DNA of 8,684 nt from an uncultured Spirochaetaceae bacterium (GTDB taxonomy: Bacteria > Spirochaetota > Spirochaetia > Treponematales > Treponemataceae): contig CACYBG010000322.1 of the NCBI GenBank assembly GCA_902772605.1, positions 1 to 8,684 on the forward strand. Direction: 5' to 3'. This document shows positions 1-4,250 of this stretch, piece by piece. The notes under the pieces were generated by a model, which made no database searches, was not told the origin of the DNA, and worked only from the letters and a program-made list of their open reading frames with translations. Each line of letters opens with the position of its first letter. Within the stretch, counting starts at the first letter, position 1. Position numbers and translations under genes: made by a program.

Positions 1-1
1 A

Positions 2-1186
2 AGGTTTTCTTTGGTGGCATTTGCGGTTTTATCTGCAGTGCTTCTTTCTGGATGCAATGAAAAAAAAACTGACGGTGGAGTCGTAAAGGTCGGCATACTT
101 CATTCTTTGACCGGTACGATGGCAATCAGTGAAAAGCCCGTCCGTGATGCAGAACTTCTTGCAATAAAGGAAATCAATGCTGCAGGTGGCGTGCTCGGTA
201 AAAAAATAAAGGCCGTGGAAGAAGACGGTGCAAGCGATCCTGCTACATTTGCAGACAAGGCTCGCAAACTTCTTGCCGAGGATAAGGTTTCAACCGTTTT
301 CGGATGCTGGACTTCATCATCGCGTAAATCAGTCAAGCCGATTTTTGAGGAACTGTATGGACTTCTATGGTATCCCGTTCAGTATGAAGGTATGGAAGCC
401 AGTCCGAACATAATGTACATGGGTGCGTCTCCGAATCAGCAGGTCGTACCGGCAATCGAATATTGTGCAGAAAACTATGGAAAGAAAATGTACCTTATCG
501 GCAGCGACTATATTTTTCCAAGGACAGCCAACAGGATAATCCGGGCGCAGTTCGGTGCACTTGAAGCGGAATGCGTAGGAGAAACTTACGTTCCGATGGG
601 GCACACTGATTTCACCGAAATAATAGAGGAAATCAAGAGGGAAAATCCGGACGTAATAATCAATTCGCTGAACGGAGATTCCAACATCTATTTTTTCAGG
701 CAGCTTGAAGAAGCCGGAATCACATCGGATGACATTCCCGTAATGAGCTTTTCCATTTCCGAAGAGGAAATCAATACCATCGGTTCAAAAAATCTGAGCG
801 GACATCTGGTTTCATGGAACTATTACGAAACGACGGAAACACCCAAGAACGTACAGTTCGTTTCCGATTACAAATCCGAATATGGAAGCGACCGAGTTAC
901 GGGAGACCCGATTGAAGCTGGATACATTGCAGTCTACATGTGGGCGGCTGCATGTGAAAAAGCCGGTTCATTCGACGTGGAAGAAGTAAGGATGGCGTCA
1001 AAGGGAGTGAGCTTTACGGCTCCGGAGGGAACTGTAACGATAGACGGTTCAAATCAGCACCTTTACAAGCAGGTACGAATCGGAAAGATAAATGAAAAGG
1101 GATTGATTGATGAAATATGGGCAACATCCGGTGCGATAAAACCTGATCCATATCTGAGCACCTACGAATGGGCCCGCGGACTTTAA
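2..1186 (+). CDS. urtA: UrtA-type urea/short-chain amide ABC transporter substrate-binding lipoprotein (5' partial)
   Basis: Periplasmic-binding-protein type I lipoprotein that would capture urea or a short-chain amide and hand it to a UrtBCDE-type ABC permease. The reading frame is open to the left window edge (codons start at 2, 5 and 8), so the true start is probably just outside. A TTG at 11 is in frame but has no visible ribosome site. A hydrophobic signal segment ends in the lipobox LLSGC (Cys at residue 15 counted from the TTG), so the mature protein should be lipid-anchored. Family-typical stretches are the start KVGILHSLTGTMAISE, then GCWTSSSRKSV near residues 98-108, LLWYPVQYEGMEASPN and GASPNQQVVPAIEY. 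The length is normal for the family. The family also includes amide binders (AmiC/FmdD), so urea itself is inferred. No permease or urease gene lies in the window; they could be upstream. The next gene follows after 16 bases. Confidence 0.85.
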   Translation, partial: RFSLVAFAVLSAVLLSGCNEKKTDGGVVKVGILHSLTGTMAISEKPVRDAELLAIKEINAAGGVLGKKIKAVEEDGASDPATFADKARKLLAEDKVSTVFGCWTSSSRKSVKPIFEELYGLLWYPVQYEGMEASPNIMYMGASPNQQVVPAIEYCAENYGKKMYLIGSDYIFPRTANRIIRAQFGALEAECVGETYVPMGHTDFTEIIEEIKRENPDVIINSLNGDSNIYFFRQLEEAGITSDDIPVMSFSISEEEINTIGSKNLSGHLVSWNYYETTETPKNVQFVSDYKSEYGSDRVTGDPIEAGYIAVYMWAAACEKAGSFDVEEVRMASKGVSFTAPEGTVTIDGSNQHLYKQVRIGKINEKGLIDEIWATSGAIKPDPYLSTYEWARGL

Positions 1187-1202
1187 TATTCAGGAGGATA
1201 AG

Positions 1203-2384
1203 ATGGACATAAGCGATTCAATCAAATATGTTGGCGTAAACGACCACGATATAGATCTTTTTGAAGGTCAGTTTGAAGTGCCGAACGGGATGGCATACAA
1301 TTCCTATGTGATAATCGATGAAAAGATTTGCGTGATGGATTCGGTCGATGCAATGTTTGGCGACGAGTGGATTCGAAACATCGAGGCTGTCTTGAAGGAT
1401 GCAGGAAACAGAAAGCCGGACTATATTGTCGTTCAGCACATGGAGATGGACCATTCTGCAAACGTAAAGCTTTTTGCCGACAGATATCCTGACGCTAAAA
1501 TCGTTGCATCAAAGATGGCATTTACAATCATGAAAAATCTTTTCGGCACTGATTTTGCAGGCCGCCAGATTGTCGTTTCGGACGGTTCAAAGCTCGAACT
1601 CGGTTCAAATGACGGAGACCGAAGCCTTACGTTCGTTACCGCACCAAACGTACACTGGCCGGAAGTCATCATGACATATTCCGAAAAAGACAGGACCGTT
1701 TTTTCTGCCGATGCCTTTGGAAAATTCGGTGCACTTGATTATGATGATCCTGAAGGATGGGCGTGCGAGGCAAGGCGTTATTATTTTGGAATAGTCGGTA
1801 AATTCGGTGCAAACGTTCAGGCCCTCCTTAAAAAGATTTCCGGCTTGGACATTCAGAGAATCTGTTCGCTTCACGGACCGATCCTTGACGAAAACATTTC
1901 CTACTACATCGACACGTACAACACCTGGTCTGGATATGGAGTTGAAAGCGAGGGAGTTGCCGTTTTCTATACTTCGGTTTACGGAAATACCAGAAAAGCG
2001 GTCGAAGAACTTGCAAGGATTCTGACCGATAAGGGATGTCCGAAAACGGTTGTGAACGATTTGGCAAGGGAAGACATTTACGAATGTGTGGAAGATGCGT
2101 TCCGATATGGAAAAATCGTTCTTGCAACGACAACGTACAATGGAAGCGTTTTCCCGAAAATGAAGGAGTTCATCAATCTGCTTGCGGAAAGAAACTATCA
2201 GAAGCGCACTGTCGCACTTATTGAAAACGGTTCATGGGCTCCGGCTGCAGCAAAGGGGATGGCCGCACTTTTCGATGGATGCAAGGAAATCAATTTTACG
2301 GAAAGCAAGGTCAGCATAAAGACGGCTGTAAACGAAGAGACGGTTTCGGCTCTGGAAAAACTGGCCGATGAAATCCTCCGTTAA
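1203..2384 (+). CDS. fprA: A-type flavodiiron protein (FprA family O2/NO reductase)
   Basis: Soluble cytoplasmic flavodiiron protein that reduces O2 to water and/or NO to N2O, protecting anaerobes from oxidative or nitrosative stress. Residues 1 to about 245 form the metallo-beta-lactamase-like diiron domain. All expected ligands are visible: H79-x-E81-x-D83-H84, H151 (in VHWPE), D170 (in SADAFG) and H224 (in SLHGP). Residues from about 250 to 393 are a flavodoxin domain with the FMN phosphate loop TSVYGNT at 257-263. At 393 residues it is the standard two-domain class A form, without a fused rubredoxin or reductase, so a separate electron donor is needed and none is seen here. The ATG has an AGGAGG five bases upstream (1192-1197). 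It sits 16 bases after the urea-binding lipoprotein gene and is probably cotranscribed. Whether O2 or NO is preferred cannot be read from the sequence. Confidence 0.95.
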   Translation: MDISDSIKYVGVNDHDIDLFEGQFEVPNGMAYNSYVIIDEKICVMDSVDAMFGDEWIRNIEAVLKDAGNRKPDYIVVQHMEMDHSANVKLFADRYPDAKIVASKMAFTIMKNLFGTDFAGRQIVVSDGSKLELGSNDGDRSLTFVTAPNVHWPEVIMTYSEKDRTVFSADAFGKFGALDYDDPEGWACEARRYYFGIVGKFGANVQALLKKISGLDIQRICSLHGPILDENISYYIDTYNTWSGYGVESEGVAVFYTSVYGNTRKAVEELARILTDKGCPKTVVNDLAREDIYECVEDAFRYGKIVLATTTYNGSVFPKMKEFINLLAERNYQKRTVALIENGSWAPAAAKGMAALFDGCKEINFTESKVSIKTAVNEETVSALEKLADEILR

Positions 2385-2420
2385 AAATTGACGGTCGGTT
2401 CAATTGCAATAACCTGAAAA

Positions 2421-2469
2421 CACCATGCCCTGTTGCGTAGAGACGTAATGCACTGCGTCAGGGGTGGTG
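2421..2469. terminator. Stem-loop between convergent genes, possible terminator
   Basis: An imperfect long hairpin lies between the convergent fprA and deacylase genes. CCCTG (2428-2432) pairs with CAGGG (2459-2463). After a T-T mismatch, TTGCG... continues against ...TGCGT with wobble pairs, and an outer CACC/GGTG adds further pairing. There is no strong T-run. On the minus strand the stem is followed by GGTGTTTTC, so it would serve the minus-strand gene slightly better. It may act as a weak bidirectional terminator. Confidence 0.35.
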
Positions 2470-2488
2470 ATTCGAGAGGACAGTTTGG

Positions 2489-3013
2489 TCATTCCGTTTT
2501 GTAGACGTCGGCCATTATCCAGTCGTGCTTGAAGTATTCGGCAAATCTTTTCAAATCTTCAAAGCTCAGGCTGATTGATGCGGTGTTCCTGAGCGGATGT
2601 ATTATTACGTTCTTACCCTCAAAGTTTTCGTCGAACATAAGCTTGACCTGCCCTTCTGTGTCGAACATTATGCAAAGGGGACTTACGGACCCCGGAGTAA
2701 TGTTCAGATGCTGCATGAGTTCATCGGGATTGCAGAAGCTGAGTCGTCCGAATCCGAATGTCCGTGCGATTTTCTTCAGGTCGGCACGCTTATGCAGGTC
2801 CATGCTTACAAGACCGTAATTTCCGTCCTTGTCCCTGACGAACAGGTTCTTTACATCTATTCCTTTCAGGAGGATTTCGACATCCTTTGAATCTTCCTCT
2901 GAAAAAATCGCCTTGTGCTCTTGAATTTCAAACCTTATGTTCAGGTCGTCAAGTACCTGGAAAATATCCGAAGTGCCATCATTAAAATCTTCCCGAGAAT
3001 ACCCTGCTTTCAT
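2489..3013 (-). CDS. YbaK/ProX-family aminoacyl-tRNA deacylase (prolyl-tRNA synthetase-associated domain protein)
   Basis: Free-standing editing protein of the YbaK/EbsC/ProX superfamily. Such proteins hydrolyse mischarged tRNA in trans, typically Ala-tRNA(Pro) for the ProX branch. At 174 residues the whole protein is a single domain, with the usual order: an N-terminal segment (IFQVLDDLNIRFEIQEHKAIFS), then the signature GIDVKNLFVRDKDGNY at about 51-65. Its K55 matches the family's conserved active-site lysine. SMDLHKRADLKKI and GSVSPLCIMFD follow, and then NVIIHPLRNTASISLSFEDLKRF, which is characteristic of the ProX type. The start ATG has GGAGG six bases upstream (3020-3024 on the plus strand). 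A possible -10 (TATCAT, 3044-3049 minus) has no convincing -35. Substrate choice is inferred from the family; the gene is not next to proS here. Confidence 0.88.
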   Translation of the reverse strand: MKAGYSREDFNDGTSDIFQVLDDLNIRFEIQEHKAIFSEEDSKDVEILLKGIDVKNLFVRDKDGNYGLVSMDLHKRADLKKIARTFGFGRLSFCNPDELMQHLNITPGSVSPLCIMFDTEGQVKLMFDENFEGKNVIIHPLRNTASISLSFEDLKRFAEYFKHDWIMADVYKTE

Positions 3014-3103
3014 GCGTAGCCTCCGTTGAATGGTTGCATTCAGATGATATCAAAATTGCACGGCTTCTTCCATAAGGTCGATTTACGGTGTGTTGAAAAG
3101 GTT

Positions 3104-3121
3104 ACATAACAGCTGTTATGT
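3104..3121. promoter_or_regulatory. 18-bp perfect palindrome, candidate operator
   Basis: ACATAACAGCTGTTATGT is a perfect inverted repeat with no spacer. It lies about 90 bases upstream of the deacylase start and downstream of the terminator of the neighbouring lipoprotein gene. It has no loop and no T-run on either side, so it fits a dimeric DNA-binding protein site better than a terminator. The regulator is unknown. Confidence 0.4.
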
Positions 3122-3142
3122 TGGGCAGGAAAATTTTACTGG

Positions 3143-3176
3143 AAAAAAAATCGGGACCGGAAAATCATCCGATCCC
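3143..3176 (-). terminator. Rho-independent terminator of the I42 lipoprotein gene
   Basis: Read on the minus strand, GGGATCGG (3176-3169) pairs with CCGGTCCC (3160-3153) across an 8-base loop. All eight pairs form if one U-G wobble is allowed. The stem is followed by GA and eight T (3150-3143). It lies 30 bases after the stop codon of the lipoprotein gene at 3207-3644. The wobble forms only in the minus-strand transcript, and the T-run is on that side, so the orientation is clear. Confidence 0.85.
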
Positions 3177-3206
3177 TTGAAAAACAGTGATGAAATAATC
3201 AGCGGT

Positions 3207-3644
3207 TCATTTGAATGTTATGGTTCCCAGGGAATTTTCATTTACGGTGATTACCGCATTTTTTGTCTCCCAGATGGATCCGCCTTCCCACATCTGACCA
3301 TAGGTAAATTTTACGTCGGTTTTTCCGGGCTTAAGGCACTTGAATCCGAACGTTTCCGTTCCTCCGACTCCAACCATGCCGGGCTCGTGCTCATCCTGCT
3401 CGTAAGTATCCGATTCAAGCTTTGCAACCGATTCGTCCGCAATCTGGATTTTCCAGCTTCCACCCGTAGTCGGATTCGACTTCAAGTCCACGGTGATGTA
3501 TTTGGAACCGCTGTTTTTCGTCTGTGACAGTTCCTTTTCTTCGGTTTCCTTTTTCACGTTCGTTCCGTTTTCCGTTGTCTGGCATCCGGTAAATGCAGTG
3601 AGCATCAGGGCTGCCGTAAAAAACAATGCTGTACTTCTTTTCAT
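3207..3644 (-). CDS. Chagasin-like (MEROPS I42) protease inhibitor lipoprotein
   Basis: Small cell-envelope lipoprotein predicted to inhibit papain-like cysteine proteases. The signal peptide (KRS then a hydrophobic run) ends in the lipobox AFTGC, with Cys21 as the lipidated residue. A low-complexity K/E/T-rich linker (about 22-48) leads to an immunoglobulin-like domain. The first inhibitory loop is intact as NPTTGGSW (57-64). The second appears as GVGG (92-95) before TETFGFKCLKPGKTDVKFTY. The third loop, usually RPW in this family, reads QMW (117-119), keeping only the Trp. The total of 145 residues is ordinary for a bacterial secreted I42 protein. The start has AAGGAGA four bases upstream (3648-3654). 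It has its own promoter and terminator, so it is monocistronic. It may control a self-made protease or host/competitor proteases; no protease gene is nearby. Confidence 0.85.
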   Translation of the reverse strand: MKRSTALFFTAALMLTAFTGCQTTENGTNVKKETEEKELSQTKNSGSKYITVDLKSNPTTGGSWKIQIADESVAKLESDTYEQDEHEPGMVGVGGTETFGFKCLKPGKTDVKFTYGQMWEGGSIWETKNAVITVNENSLGTITFK

Positions 3645-3686
3645 AAATCTCCTTAGAGAAATTTCTTATCTGAAATCCTTTCTTAC

Positions 3687-3695
3687 ATTATAACA
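3687..3695 (-). promoter_or_regulatory. Extended -10 promoter of the I42 lipoprotein gene
   Basis: On the minus strand the sequence reads TGTTATAAT, a perfect -10 hexamer with the TGn extension. It places the transcript start near 3680 and gives a leader of about 36 bases. The position 17 bases upstream (TATCAT) is a poor -35, which the extended -10 could compensate for. Confidence 0.65.
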
Positions 3696-3811
3696 CCAAT
3701 CCGCCGTTTATGATACATTTTTTTCCTGAATTTGCATGTAAAAATCATGAATCCAAACCGTCCGATAATTCGAGTAAAAACGGTCGGCGTAAAAAAAATT
3801 TCGGAAAATCA

Positions 3812-3841
3812 TTGACTTTATACCCTTATGGGGTATATATT
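3812..3841 (+). promoter_or_regulatory. csoR-copA promoter
   Basis: TTGACT at 3812-3817 serves as the -35 and TATATT at 3836-3841 as the -10, with an 18-base spacer (register shifts of one or two bases are possible because of the TA repeat). An A-rich tract at 3791-3798 just upstream could act as an UP element. The expected transcript start is near 3848. The first CsoR-type operator lies inside the spacer, so a bound repressor would block RNA polymerase. Confidence 0.75.
3819..3837. promoter_or_regulatory. CsoR-type operator 1 (in promoter spacer)
   Basis: TATACCC-TTATG-GGGTATA has two perfect 7-base arms with a 5-base spacer. It matches the G/C-tract pseudo-palindrome (TACCC-N5-GGGTA style) bound by copper-sensing CsoR repressors. 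It lies between the -35 and -10 of the operon whose first gene is a CsoR protein, which supports copper-relieved autorepression. Confidence 0.8.
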
Positions 3842-3855
3842 CTATTAAGGCTGAA

Positions 3856-3870
3856 TACCCTATACGGGTA
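3856..3870. promoter_or_regulatory. CsoR-type operator 2 (downstream of the transcript start)
   Basis: TACCC-TATAC-GGGTA is a second copy with perfect 5-base arms and the same 5-base spacer. Its centre is 35 bases from that of operator 1. It lies just after the predicted transcript start and abuts the AAGGAG ribosome site of csoR (3870-3875). Two sites suggest cooperative binding or a roadblock. Confidence 0.7.
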
Positions 3871-3880
3871 AGGAGAATAC

Positions 3881-4237
3881 ATGACAAGAAACAATTCAAA
3901 ATCAAGCGTCCATTGCAAATGCGACGGAAAACAGGAGACGGAATCATCCGATGAAACGGTGCGGAAGACGATGCGACCTCAGGAAGAGTACAAAAGCCTG
4001 ATGAACAGACTGTGCAGGATTGAAGGTCAGATTAAGGGGCTGAAGAAAATGCTTGAAAACGATGCATACTGCCCCGACATATTGATTCAGGTTTCGGCTG
4101 TAAATGCGGCGCTCAATGCATTCAACAGGAACCTTCTTTCAAATCACATCAAGACGTGCGTATTGAACGACGTGCGTAACGGCAGCGAAGAAAAAGTTGA
4201 TGAGCTTGTAAAGACATTGCAGAAACTCATGAAATAA
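3881..4237 (+). CDS. csoR: Copper-sensing transcriptional repressor, CsoR family
   Basis: All-helical DUF156-family repressor that binds operator DNA when metal-free and leaves it when Cu(I) binds. The core begins near residue 36 (EYKSLMNRLCRIEGQIKGLKKML). The Cu(I) ligands C64, H89 and C93 have exactly the spacing of the Cys-His-Cys set in mycobacterial CsoR (25 and 4 residues), and Y63 precedes the first Cys as in CsoR. This argues for copper rather than the nickel/cobalt RcnR pattern. About 30 extra N-terminal residues carry an H11-C12-K-C14 cluster. The start at 3881 is supported by AAGGAG five bases upstream; an alternative ATG at residue 31 has only a weak site. It is the first gene of csoR-copA, 13 bases from copA. 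Operators in its own promoter imply autorepression. Confidence 0.93.
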   Translation: MTRNNSKSSVHCKCDGKQETESSDETVRKTMRPQEEYKSLMNRLCRIEGQIKGLKKMLENDAYCPDILIQVSAVNAALNAFNRNLLSNHIKTCVLNDVRNGSEEKVDELVKTLQKLMK

Positions 4238-4250
4238 ATGCGGAGGAAAA

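Noticed and set aside
3090..3527. Open frame of 145 codons on the plus strand
   Set aside because: It overlaps antisense the I42 lipoprotein, which has a lipobox, promoter and terminator. The plus frame lacks a ribosome site.
3758..3787. Hairpin CCGTCCG/CGGTCGG upstream of the csoR promoter
   Set aside because: Seven pairs with a central T-T mismatch, no T-run after it and no gene ending nearby; probably incidental.
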